A stretch of 64,000 nucleotides of DNA. It comes from Funiculus sociatus GB2-C1. Its GTDB lineage: Bacteria > Cyanobacteriota > Cyanobacteriia > Cyanobacteriales > FACHB-T130. Positions 17,983 through 25,825 of the stretch are shown here, piece after piece. Each line of letters starts with the position of its first letter. The first letter of the stretch is position 1. Where the stretch lies: contig NZ_JAMPKJ010000015.1 in assembly GCF_039962115.1 (NCBI RefSeq), positions 40,642 through 104,641 of the forward strand, in the 5' to 3' direction. The translations under genes were made by a program, and so were the position numbers. A model generated the notes under the pieces. It was given only the letters and a program-made list of their open reading frames with translations. It was not told the origin of the DNA and did not search any database.

Positions 17983-19059
17983 TTACTTGTTGCGAGCGAT
18001 CGCATCCCCGACAATTACAAATAGCACCACTAGCGCTTGTATAACTTGGGAAACGGCAGCTGGTACTTGCAAAGAAACTTGCAAACCTTCTGCCCCAATT
18101 GTCAAGGCAGAAAACAACACAGCTGCAATTAATACGCCCACTGGATGCAACTGTCCCAGTAAGGCTACCAGAATCCCACTAAATCCATAACCGCCAGAAA
18201 TGTTCCCCTTCAGGCGCGTGTAGGTGTAACTTACCTCGATAATCCCAGCAACGCCAGCCAGTGCGCCACTCAGCATCAAGGCGGTGAGAATGCTACCCGT
18301 GACGTTCATTCCAGCTGTGCGCGCGACGCTGGCGCGAGAACCAACTGCCCGCAACTTAAATCCCAGAGGTGTGCGCCAAAGCAAAATATATATTACGAGT
18401 ACCAGTACCAGCGCCAGCACTACGCCCAGATGCAGCCGTCCGCCAAACAAAGTTGGAATTTGTGCTGCTGCACTAAATTGCGTTGACTCTGGCAAAAAAC
18501 CATTCGGATCTCTTAAGGGACTGCGGGCGACGTACTGAACTAGCAAGATGGCAATATAATTCAACATCAGGGTGCAGATGATCACATTCATGCCCCGCTT
18601 GATGTGCAGCAATCCGGCGATTCCACTCCACAGCATTCCGCCAATTCCGCCTGCAATTAGCATTAGGGGAATTAGTAACCAAGGAGATAAGTTGGGCAGT
18701 GTCAGGGCGACAATGCTGCCACATAATGCGCCGATATAATATTGTCCTTCTGCGCCGATATTCCAAACTTTGCTGCGAAAGGCAACTGTTAGCCCTAAGC
18801 CAATAATTAATAAGGGTGTGGCTTTAAGAATTGTTTCTGTAAGTTGCCGAGTTCCCCCAAAGGCCTCAAACACCATCACCTGATAGGCTTTTAAGGGATT
18901 AACTCCAGCTAGGGCAATTAATATTCCTCCCAAGGCGAGGGCGAGGATTGCACCGAAGAAAGGCTTCAAGCGATTTCCCCAACCAGCAAGAGGCAAAAAA
19001 GAAGATGGTTTTTGTTTGTGGTTCTTTTTAGTGTTTTCTTTTAATTTTTCAATTACCAC
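17983..19059 (-). CDS. BMP-type ABC importer B, permease 1 (NupP/RnsC-like)
   Basis: This 358-residue membrane protein has a basic cytoplasmic N terminus (KENTKKNHKQK). The family patterns include GVNPLKAYQVMVFEAFGG, VWNIGAEGQYYIGAL, RGMNVIICTLMLNYIAILL and the loop AVGSRASVARTAGMN. The gene starts 19 bp after the ATPase stop, preceded by a GGAGGGAGAG ribosome binding site, so translation of the operon is tightly linked. Confidence 0.92.
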   Translation of the reverse strand: MVIEKLKENTKKNHKQKPSSFLPLAGWGNRLKPFFGAILALALGGILIALAGVNPLKAYQVMVFEAFGGTRQLTETILKATPLLIIGLGLTVAFRSKVWNIGAEGQYYIGALCGSIVALTLPNLSPWLLIPLMLIAGGIGGMLWSGIAGLLHIKRGMNVIICTLMLNYIAILLVQYVARSPLRDPNGFLPESTQFSAAAQIPTLFGGRLHLGVVLALVLVLVIYILLWRTPLGFKLRAVGSRASVARTAGMNVTGSILTALMLSGALAGVAGIIEVSYTYTRLKGNISGGYGFSGILVALLGQLHPVGVLIAAVLFSALTIGAEGLQVSLQVPAAVSQVIQALVVLFVIVGDAIARNK

Positions 19060-19078
19060 TCTCCCTCCTGTTAAGTTT

Positions 19079-20569
19079 TTAATGTTTTCCTGCCATCATT
19101 AATCCTAAGTGGCGCACATCAGCATTAGCATCAACGATACCCGCGATCGCGCCTTCGTAAAGTACCGCAATGCGATCGCTTAAATTTAATATCTCTTCGA
19201 GTTCTGTGGAAATCAGTAACACTGCTGCACCTGCATCTCTTTGGGCAATTAGTTGTTGATGTACGTACTCAATGGCGCTAATGTCTAATCCCCGTGTTGG
19301 TTGGGCGGCTAAGACAATTTGAGGACTGCGCGAAAGTTCTCTAGCGATCGCTACTTTCTGCGCGTTTCCACCGGAGAGTTTCCCGACGTGGGTGTGGGGG
19401 CTGGGGGTGCGAATCAGGTAGCGTTCTACTAGCTGGGTGCAGTGGCGGACAATTGCAGCTGGACGCAGTAAGCCTTTTTTGTTGAATGGTGGCTTTTGAA
19501 TATCCCGTAAAACTAAGTTATCAGCAACGCTAAAATCTGGGATTAACCCCATTGTGTAACGGTCTGAGGGAATGTGGGCGAGGGTGCCATTTAGATTTAT
19601 TTCGCCGCGTATTGGGCGTAAAGATGCGATCGCTTCCTCTAATTCTCGCTGTCCGTTACCATCGACTCCAGCAATTCCCACAATTTCTCCGGCATTAACT
19701 GCGAGATTTATTCCCTTTAATGCTGGCAATCCTCGGTCATTTTCTACCCACAAATCACGAATAATTAACGGGGGATTGGGGATTGGGGATTGGGGATTGG
19801 GGATTGGGGATTGGGCCTGTCTCTCAATTCTGATAACTTTATTAACTTCTCGTCCTACCATCAAATGAGCTAATTCCCGCTCATTTGATGCAGATGTTAA
19901 CACTGTGGTAATTGTGCGTCCATCTCGCAGTACAGTTACGCGATCGCATATTGCCAAGACTTCATTTAATTTATGACTAATGAAAATGATTGATGTACCC
20001 CCAGCAGCCAAATTTCTTAATGTCTGCAAAAATCCTTCTACTTCCTGGGGAGCCAAAACTGCTGTAGGTTCATCTAATATTAATACTTTCGCGCCTCGAT
20101 AGATGGCTTTGAGAATTTCTACCCGTTGCTGTTCTCCCAGCGATAGTTGCCAAACTTCTGCTGCTGGGTCGATTTGTAATCCATACTGTTCTGCTAAGTT
20201 TCGCAGACGCTGATGGAGTTTTTTCGGGTTTTCTCGGATTAGCGGTTGTCTAGCTTGTCCCAAAACTAAATTGTCTGCAACCGTGAGACTTTCTACCAGC
20301 ATAAAGTGTTGATGTACCATGCCGATACCGGATGCGATCGCTTCCCCTGGAAAGCGAAATTGCACCGATTTCCCCTCCAGCAAAATCTCCCCTTCATCTG
20401 GTTCATACAAGCCGCAGAGAATATTCATCAGCGTGGTTTTCCCCGCTCCATTCTCTCCTAAAAGAGCATGAATTTCCCCTGATTGCAACTCAAAATTTAC
20501 GCTATCGTTGGCAACAATACCAGGAAATTTTTTAGTAATGCCCCGCATTTCTACTACAGGAGTTTGCAT
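19079..20569 (-). CDS. BMP-type ABC importer B, tandem ATPase (NupO-like)
   Basis: This 496-residue protein has two ABC modules. The first has LLGENGAGKTTLMNIL, VHQHFMLVESLTV, the signature LSLGEQQRVEILKAI and VLILDEPTAVLAPQE. The second has GVDGNGQREL, LSGGNAQKVAIAREL and AAQPTRGLDISA. The linker between the modules contains [15 protein letters not shown], the translation of six tandem GATTGGG-type heptamers (19770-19815 on the opposite strand). The repeat keeps the frame open. Conserved ATPase motifs are intact, so the enzyme should work. Confidence 0.92.
   Translation of the reverse strand: MQTPVVEMRGITKKFPGIVANDSVNFELQSGEIHALLGENGAGKTTLMNILCGLYEPDEGEILLEGKSVQFRFPGEAIASGIGMVHQHFMLVESLTVADNLVLGQARQPLIRENPKKLHQRLRNLAEQYGLQIDPAAEVWQLSLGEQQRVEILKAIYRGAKVLILDEPTAVLAPQEVEGFLQTLRNLAAGGTSIIFISHKLNEVLAICDRVTVLRDGRTITTVLTSASNERELAHLMVGREVNKVIRIERQAQSPIPNPQSPIPNPPLIIRDLWVENDRGLPALKGINLAVNAGEIVGIAGVDGNGQRELEEAIASLRPIRGEINLNGTLAHIPSDRYTMGLIPDFSVADNLVLRDIQKPPFNKKGLLRPAAIVRHCTQLVERYLIRTPSPHTHVGKLSGGNAQKVAIARELSRSPQIVLAAQPTRGLDISAIEYVHQQLIAQRDAGAAVLLISTELEEILNLSDRIAVLYEGAIAGIVDANADVRHLGLMMAGKH
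19770..19815. repeat. tandem G-rich heptamer array inside the importer B ATPase gene
   Basis: On the + strand GGGGATT is repeated about six times without interruption. Four or more G4 runs separated by ATT satisfy the pattern of a G-quadruplex-forming strand, here the template strand of a minus-strand gene. It encodes the linker between the two ATPase modules. A related compound array lies at 5213-5377. Confidence 0.85.
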
Positions 20570-20582
20570 AATTGCTAATGGT

Positions 20583-20610
20583 TATAGCAGTCCTATTTGC
20601 TCCGTGAATG
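20583..20610. repeat. isolated arm of the modular palindromic repeat
   Basis: TATAGCAGTCCTATTTGC and the following TCCGTGAATG match the left arm of the elements at 14679 and 61429, but no hairpin core or right arm follows. It lies in the 102-bp gap between the binding protein and the ATPase of importer B, a place where a residual structure could alter expression ratios. Confidence 0.5.
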
Positions 20611-20671
20611 TTGTTAAGGCAATTAACTACTCTAGGCGCGACCGGGCGCAGAGGAAAGCGGGTGCATATCG

Positions 20672-21715
20672 CTATTTCGGCACAAACGGAACTTTGAGTT
20701 TACCTGAAGAAATTTCCTGGCGCGTCTCTTCTATTTTTTTCAAAGTTTCGTCTCCCAACTTATCCTTAACTGTGGAATTAGTATTCACCTGAACCACATC
20801 TTCTGCAACGGAAAGCCGATAATACTTGTTAGCAAATTGCCCAGATGTTGTGTCATTTAACATCTGCTTAAAGATAGGTTCCATATTCCACAGCACGTTA
20901 GCCGCCACCACATTTTGACCCAAGGCAGTCATATCTCCCACATAACCTGTAGCATAGCCTCCCTTTGCTTTGGCTGCTTCAATTGTTCCCAAAGTTGGCG
21001 CTTGACCGCAACCAATCCAGTAATCTACTCCCGTTTCTGCCTGTGCGGTTCCTGCCTCTTTCGCCTTAGCAATATCGTACCAGTCTCCCACCGCCGTAGC
21101 TGTCAGCGTAGCATCGGGACGGACTGTTTTGGCACCTGCTAACATCGCTTGTCCCATTGCGTGACAAGCGGGAATATCAAAGCCGTAAAGCGCCCCTAAT
21201 TTACCGCTTTTACTGAGTTTTCCTGCTACTAAACCAACCATATAAGCACCTTGATAAAAAGGTTGGTCGTAGTCGGCGACATTTTCCGATGTTTTGCCTA
21301 CAGCGCCTGCCCATGCGAAATTAGTTTTAGGAAATTCTTTCGCTACTTGAAATACTGCATCTCCGTGATTATAGGAATGCCCGATAATCACGTTGTAACC
21401 TTTTTCAGCGTACTGGCGCAAAACTCGCGCTATATCAGCATCAGCAACAGACTCAGAGATAGCGACATCATAGCCTTGAGCTTTGAGTTTTTTAGCAGCA
21501 TTGTCGGCTGCTTCATTCCAAGAATCATCGTTAGCGGGGCCACCCAAAACAATTGCTAACCGAGGCTTTGTGCTGTCAGCGGTAGGACTCGCCTGTGTTT
21601 CTGTTGTGGGTGCTGGGGATTGAGAGGTTTGCTGTTGAGTACAACTAGCTATCAGAGTCAGGGGAATTATTAAAGATAAACAGCCAAGAATTTGTCTAAT
21701 TTGTTTTAGTTGCAT
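20672..21715 (-). CDS. BMP-family substrate-binding protein of importer B (Sec lipoprotein)
   Basis: The start at 21715 (MQLKQIRQILGCLSLIIPL) gives a clean lipoprotein signal with lipobox IASC; an ATG at 21784 would add 23 residues with no signal character. The mature protein (about 320 residues) shows the BMP/PnrA fold: AIVLGGPANDDSWNEAAD, VIIGHSYNHGDAV, GALYGFDIPACHAMGQA, AVGDWYDIAKAKEAGTAQ and TGYVGDMTALGQNVV. Trp and Asp at these positions line the nucleoside pocket in known members. It heads the importer B operon. Unlike the binding proteins of importers A and C it has no twin-arginine signal. Confidence 0.9.
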   Translation of the reverse strand: MQLKQIRQILGCLSLIIPLTLIASCTQQQTSQSPAPTTETQASPTADSTKPRLAIVLGGPANDDSWNEAADNAAKKLKAQGYDVAISESVADADIARVLRQYAEKGYNVIIGHSYNHGDAVFQVAKEFPKTNFAWAGAVGKTSENVADYDQPFYQGAYMVGLVAGKLSKSGKLGALYGFDIPACHAMGQAMLAGAKTVRPDATLTATAVGDWYDIAKAKEAGTAQAETGVDYWIGCGQAPTLGTIEAAKAKGGYATGYVGDMTALGQNVVAANVLWNMEPIFKQMLNDTTSGQFANKYYRLSVAEDVVQVNTNSTVKDKLGDETLKKIEETRQEISSGKLKVPFVPK

Positions 21716-21792
21716 TAAAGGTATCATTGATTGCCCGATTGTACTGCCCAAATCCACTGGTGTTAGCTTGACAAAGTGCAGCATTTATAATT

Positions 21793-21806
21793 GTATGCCA
21801 AGTTAC
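21793..21806 (-). promoter_or_regulatory. exact GTAN8TAC (NtcA-type) palindrome before importer B
   Basis: GTATGCCAAGTTAC on the + strand is an exact match to the NtcA consensus, which is palindromic. It lies 78 bp upstream of the chosen start of the importer B binding protein. No TAN3T hexamer is found at the classical 22-base distance. TACAAT lies about 49 bases downstream, which would fit a more upstream (class I) activator position or an unrelated match. Confidence 0.4.
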
Positions 21807-21828
21807 AAAAATTGCGATTGCCAGCATC

Positions 21829-21960
21829 TATAGCAATTCAAGGCTTGGGTGCAATACATCTGTAGGGAAATGACAATGCAGGTGCCAAACTTTCAGATCC
21901 CCGACTTCTTAAAGAAGTCGGGGATCTAGCCTTCACGAATCATTTAAAACTACTAAATAT
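21829..21960. repeat. composite palindromic element (type-II left half, type-I right half)
   Basis: The left half (TATAGCAATTCAAGGCTTGG, ATACATCTGTAGGGA) matches the elements at 56330 and 61527. The right half carries the hairpin GATCCCCGACTTC...GAAGTCGGGGATC (21896-21926) and CACGAATCATTTAAAACTAC, which match the other family (34619, 14679). It lies between the importer B promoter region and the dioxygenase stop codon. Confidence 0.75.
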
Positions 21961-21983
21961 CGCGTCTTTACAATTCACTTTCT

Positions 21984-22943
21984 TTAGTAGGTTGCTTGTA
22001 ATCTACTCAGGAGATAGTCTCCCGCTGAAATGGGCGGATAAAGTGGGGGACGATTTTCTCCTTGACAACTCTCAATACAGGCAATTTCCGCGTCGTTGTT
22101 GGGATGGCAGAAAAAAGCAACGGAATAACGCGATCGCTTGACTCTATCATCGCTGGGAACCATTACCCGATGCTTGGTGGAGCAAAATTCGTGATTCGTC
22201 CACTGTTGCATCAAATCTCCTGTATTCACGACAACAGTACCCGGAATGTAGGGTGCAGCGATCCACTCGCCATCAGCAGTGCGAACTTCTAAACCGCCAA
22301 CTTCATCTTGAAATAGTAAGGTGAAACTGCCATAGTCGGAATGTTCCCCAGCACGCACTTGTCCGGGTTTAGCTAGTTGCTCCAGTGGGGGATAATGAAG
22401 TAGCCGTAGAGTATAATTTTGCTGATCGTGCTTGTCAGCGAAGAAGGACTCTGGTAAATCGAGAGCGATCGCAAATGCTTGGCATATTTTATCAGCAGCT
22501 TCAGCACAAGCTTGATAAAATTCCAAAACCGTCTGGCGAAACTTGTCTTCTCCAACAGGCCACTGATTCATAATTAAAGAAGACTTATCCTGCGTTGAGA
22601 TTTCTTCAGGATTAACTTCTTTCCCTACATTAAATGCTTCTTTCAAATCTCCTGGCTTATCCGGATTGAGACGTTCTCGCTCTACACCAACATAACCGCG
22701 GTTGCTGAATTTATCAACCCACGCCAGTTTATTTTTTACGTCAAATGGTAGCTCAAAAAACAATTTAGTTTGAGCAAACAAATTGTTTATTAACGTTGCT
22801 GGTATTCCCGGATTTAGGTACATAAATCCGATTTCATGGCAAGCATGATAAATTTGTCTAGCAACAGCTTGCCGAGCTTCGGCATCACCGCTGAGAAAAG
22901 GTTCAAAATCAATGATAGGAATATTAACCAATGTTTTAGTCAT
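21984..22943 (-). CDS. isopenicillin-N-synthase-type 2-oxoglutarate/Fe(II) dioxygenase
   Basis: This 319-residue protein starts NIPIIDFEPFLSGD, the usual N-terminal motif of the IPNS-like family. The iron ligands are visible as H201-x-D203 (EHSDYGSFTLL) and H258 (TKHRVMVP). The 2-oxoglutarate-binding pair is R272-x-S274. All catalytic residues are present. It lies 97 bp downstream of the NCS1 permease on the same strand, probably in one transcript. In fungi the IPNS-like thymine 7-hydroxylase oxidises a pyrimidine base, so a nucleobase hydroxylase is an attractive but unproven guess. Plant-hormone-type or amino-acid substrates cannot be excluded. Confidence 0.88.
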   Translation of the reverse strand: MTKTLVNIPIIDFEPFLSGDAEARQAVARQIYHACHEIGFMYLNPGIPATLINNLFAQTKLFFELPFDVKNKLAWVDKFSNRGYVGVERERLNPDKPGDLKEAFNVGKEVNPEEISTQDKSSLIMNQWPVGEDKFRQTVLEFYQACAEAADKICQAFAIALDLPESFFADKHDQQNYTLRLLHYPPLEQLAKPGQVRAGEHSDYGSFTLLFQDEVGGLEVRTADGEWIAAPYIPGTVVVNTGDLMQQWTNHEFCSTKHRVMVPSDDRVKRSRYSVAFFCHPNNDAEIACIESCQGENRPPLYPPISAGDYLLSRLQATY

Positions 22944-23040
22944 CGTTTTTTTTTCTGATATCCGTGTATCGCAGGCGAATGATAAATTATACAGCCGCGT
23001 CCAATCTCAATAATTGTTGCAAAAACTCTAACTTCAAGAA

Positions 23041-24330
23041 TCAATAAATTGCCTTTTTTGACGAAGATTGCGGAATAACCTTGCTCAGAACAAAGTAGAG
23101 AATTACCGCTGTAACAATGCCGTTAACAGGCTTAACTCCCGGCGCAATGTATGCGATCGCACTCGCTAACACATAAGCAATAATCCCAGCCCAATTAAAC
23201 GCGGGTTGCCGTTCTTCTAAAGATGGAAACTCACCCCGATGACGCAACCAATAATCTGCCATCACCACACCGCCAATGGGAGGAATGAAGGTTCCGAGTA
23301 GGATTAGGTAAGGAATTAGCATATTATAAATACCACCCCAAGCCAAAACTAGAGCCACCGTCGCCCCACCCAACACGAAAGCAGTCCGCTTGTTGGTGCG
23401 AAACATATGAGCGCCTGCTACTGAAAAAGCATAAATAGTATTATCTTGCGTTGTCCACATATTCAAAAACAACAGCACCAAACCCCAAAATAATAATCCT
23501 TGCAGTGCCATTACTTGTACAATATCTTCGTTGCCATAAACCAATGCGCCGAAGGCACCACAAAAGATTAAAAAGCCATTAGCAAAGAAGAAAGCTGCTA
23601 GAGTGCTAATCGCGGCTGTTTTACCATTTTTAGCGAAGCGACTCCAGTTAGTTGCTTGAGTTCCGCCTGAGACAAAGGTGCCGACAATAATTGTCAAAGC
23701 TTCGCCAATTCCTAGCTGTTTTGATGGCACAATAGCTTGCAAACCATCATAACCGCCGGCTTTACCGAGTGCGATCGCTAAACTCCAAAACATCAAAATC
23801 AGCATCGCGGGAACGGCTATGCGCGAAAGCCAATCCATCGCCCGATAACCAATATAAGCGGTGGAACAGAAAAAATAGGTAAAAAATAGGATAATTAACC
23901 AGTTCCATCCTGTCGGAATTCCTAACAGCTTATTTGCTAACTCCGCCATCAATGCCGACCCCCACGCATACCAGCCAATTTGCGTAAATCCTAGGATAAA
24001 ATCTACCCAGCGAGAACCAATGCTACCAAAACTAAAACGTGCCATCAGAACTGTAGAAAGTCCTGTATTAGCAGCGATGTAACTGAGTGCGGCGGCGTAG
24101 ACACCAAGAATTAAGTTACCTATGATAATCAAGCCTACCAAATCGGGAAAAAAGCGGTAGGCGGGGCCAACTAAACCCCCAGCGAATAATGTCCCCGAAT
24201 ATAGTGTAAAACCCATCAGCAGGGGAGCCAACGACCAAAAAGATTTACGCGCCTCCAGGGGAACGGCGCTTAGGGGATAATCTTCATTGGCTTGCGATTG
24301 TACTAACTCTGGTTCTGAGGTGGTACTCAT
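23041..24330 (-). CDS. NCS1-family nucleobase:cation symporter (CodB-like)
   Basis: This 429-residue protein has about twelve hydrophobic segments and the NCS1 layout. An N-terminal PLEARKSFWSLAPLLMGF is followed by a first helix with LFAGGLVGPAYRF, then FSFGSIGSRWVDFILGFTQIG, and GTFIPPIGGVVMADYW near the end. Bacterial members import cytosine, uracil, allantoin or hydantoins with sodium or protons. It is divergent from importer C and shares with it a 267-bp region that holds an exact NtcA palindrome. The dioxygenase gene follows. Exact substrate unknown. Confidence 0.9.
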   Translation of the reverse strand: MSTTSEPELVQSQANEDYPLSAVPLEARKSFWSLAPLLMGFTLYSGTLFAGGLVGPAYRFFPDLVGLIIIGNLILGVYAAALSYIAANTGLSTVLMARFSFGSIGSRWVDFILGFTQIGWYAWGSALMAELANKLLGIPTGWNWLIILFFTYFFCSTAYIGYRAMDWLSRIAVPAMLILMFWSLAIALGKAGGYDGLQAIVPSKQLGIGEALTIIVGTFVSGGTQATNWSRFAKNGKTAAISTLAAFFFANGFLIFCGAFGALVYGNEDIVQVMALQGLLFWGLVLLFLNMWTTQDNTIYAFSVAGAHMFRTNKRTAFVLGGATVALVLAWGGIYNMLIPYLILLGTFIPPIGGVVMADYWLRHRGEFPSLEERQPAFNWAGIIAYVLASAIAYIAPGVKPVNGIVTAVILYFVLSKVIPQSSSKKAIY

Positions 24331-24427
24331 ACAACTAATAGGTAATGCTTAATTAAGTTATTTTGAAGGTGATCGCGCAGCCGATCCGTATCCTAGTTAA
24401 CTTCAGCAGTCTCTTACACTGTTAAAT

Positions 24428-24468
24428 GTATATCAGAATACCATCTGTAACTACAGAAGTATTAATTT
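24428..24468 (+). promoter_or_regulatory. NtcA-type promoter of importer C (exact site plus -10)
   Basis: GTATATCAGAATAC (24428-24441) is an exact GTAN8TAC palindrome. A TAATTT hexamer (24463-24468) fits TAN3T after a 21-base spacer, the layout of class-II NtcA promoters. The site is 156 bp before the importer C binding-protein gene and about 98 bp before the divergent NCS1 permease, so it could serve both. A TAGGAGGA ribosome binding site precedes 24598. Confidence 0.6.
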
Positions 24469-24597
24469 AACTACATCAATGCTTATTTTGTCTTAACTCA
24501 GTTAAATAATGGTGACATACACGATTTTGTTTTAGTGCAATACTCAAGTTGCTAAATCTTAGACGCAATCGCTACCAGCTCAGTAGGAGGAAAAAAC

Positions 24598-25665
24598 ATG
24601 GCTTTCAGGTATAATCGGCGTGACTTTCTCATTTATGGTTCAGCTGCTTTTGGCACCAGCTTACTGCTGAAAGCTTGTAGCGGTAATCAAAATTCCACAA
24701 CACCGACAGCAGAAAATTCTGCCGTTGTGGATGATGTTAAAAATTTCAAGACAGCTATTGTACTACCAGGAATTATCACGGATAAAGCTTGGAACCAAAC
24801 AGGTTATCAAGGTGTGACAACTGCTAAGGAGAAACTAGGAGTTGAAACCGCTTATGTTGAGAAAGTAGAACAAGCAGATCAGGCAGAAGCTTTGTCAGAT
24901 TTTGCGCGACGCGGCTACAACTTAGTATATGCTCATGGCGGACAATTTGATGCAGCAATTCAACAGGTAGCACCACAATTTCCCAAGACGTTTTTTGTGG
25001 GTGTCAATGGTGCGGTGACTGGGGCAAATATGGCATCTTTGCGGATAGATCACCTGCAAGCAAGTTATCTGTGCGGCATCCTGGGAGCTTCAATGTCAAA
25101 ATCAAATAAGATGGCTTATCTTGCTGCCCAATCTTTTCAAGCAACTGATGAAGAATTGCGGGGATTTGAGTTGGGTGCAAAGTCGGTTAAGCCGGATATT
25201 AAAGTAGCTCCAAGTTATACGGGTGACTGGAACGATGCTGCTAAGGCGAAGGAAGCAACGTTGGCGTTAATTTCTTCTGGGGTGGATGTAATTTATCAGT
25301 GGTTGGATAATGCTTCGCCAGCGGTGTTGCAAACTGCTGCTGAGAAGGGAGTTTACACCTTTGGCAATACAGCGGATCAGTTGGAAGTTGCGCCGAAGTC
25401 GGTGTTAACCAGTGCGGTGAAGCGAATTGATTTAGCGATCGCAGACTTAGCCGATCTTGCTGTAAAAGGTAATCTCAAAGGGGAAATTTACACTCTTGGT
25501 TTGGAAAAACCGGATATTCTTTATATTGGGAAATACAATGAGGCAGTATCAACAGATTTGCAGCAGAAAGTAGCCCAAACAAAAGATGCAATTCTAACTA
25601 AAAAAGTCACGTTTGAAGCTTGCAAAGATGGTGGAAAAGATACTCGCTGCCTGAAGCAAGCGTAA
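24598..25665 (+). CDS. BMP-family substrate-binding protein of importer C (Tat lipoprotein)
   Basis: This 355-residue protein starts MAFRYNRRDFLIYGSAAFG, a twin-arginine signal (NRRDFL), followed by lipobox LKAC. The BMP fold shows AIVLPGIITDKAWNQTGYQG, VYAHGGQFDAAI, GILGASMSKSNKMAYLAAQS, PSYTGDWNDAAKAKEA and DVIYQWLDNASPAV. The site pairs a Trp/Asp-rich pocket with the ligand in known nucleoside binders. The ATPase and two permease genes follow. A hairpin at 25713-25738 lies between this gene and the ATPase. Confidence 0.92.
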   Translation: MAFRYNRRDFLIYGSAAFGTSLLLKACSGNQNSTTPTAENSAVVDDVKNFKTAIVLPGIITDKAWNQTGYQGVTTAKEKLGVETAYVEKVEQADQAEALSDFARRGYNLVYAHGGQFDAAIQQVAPQFPKTFFVGVNGAVTGANMASLRIDHLQASYLCGILGASMSKSNKMAYLAAQSFQATDEELRGFELGAKSVKPDIKVAPSYTGDWNDAAKAKEATLALISSGVDVIYQWLDNASPAVLQTAAEKGVYTFGNTADQLEVAPKSVLTSAVKRIDLAIADLADLAVKGNLKGEIYTLGLEKPDILYIGKYNEAVSTDLQQKVAQTKDAILTKKVTFEACKDGGKDTRCLKQA

Positions 25666-25712
25666 TATAGATGTCAGGGCGAATATTATAATTCGCGGCT
25701 AAACATTATTCT

Positions 25713-25738
25713 CGTTCCCAGGCTGGGGTCTGGGAACG
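25713..25738. repeat. 9-bp-arm stem-loop after the importer C binding protein
   Basis: CGTTCCCAG and CTGGGAACG form a perfect stem around GCTGGGGT. A similar CTCGTTCCC/GGGAACGAG stem is found at 56448-56472, so this is a dispersed repeat. Its position, 48 bp after the first gene of the operon, suits partial termination or mRNA protection that raises binding-protein output relative to the rest. Confidence 0.5.
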
Positions 25739-25825
25739 CATATATAAGAGGCTCTGCCTTTCGTTCTATACTGAAGGCTGGATGCTGAAAGCATTACTAG
25801 ACGGCAGCCCAGTAACGAGGGAAAA

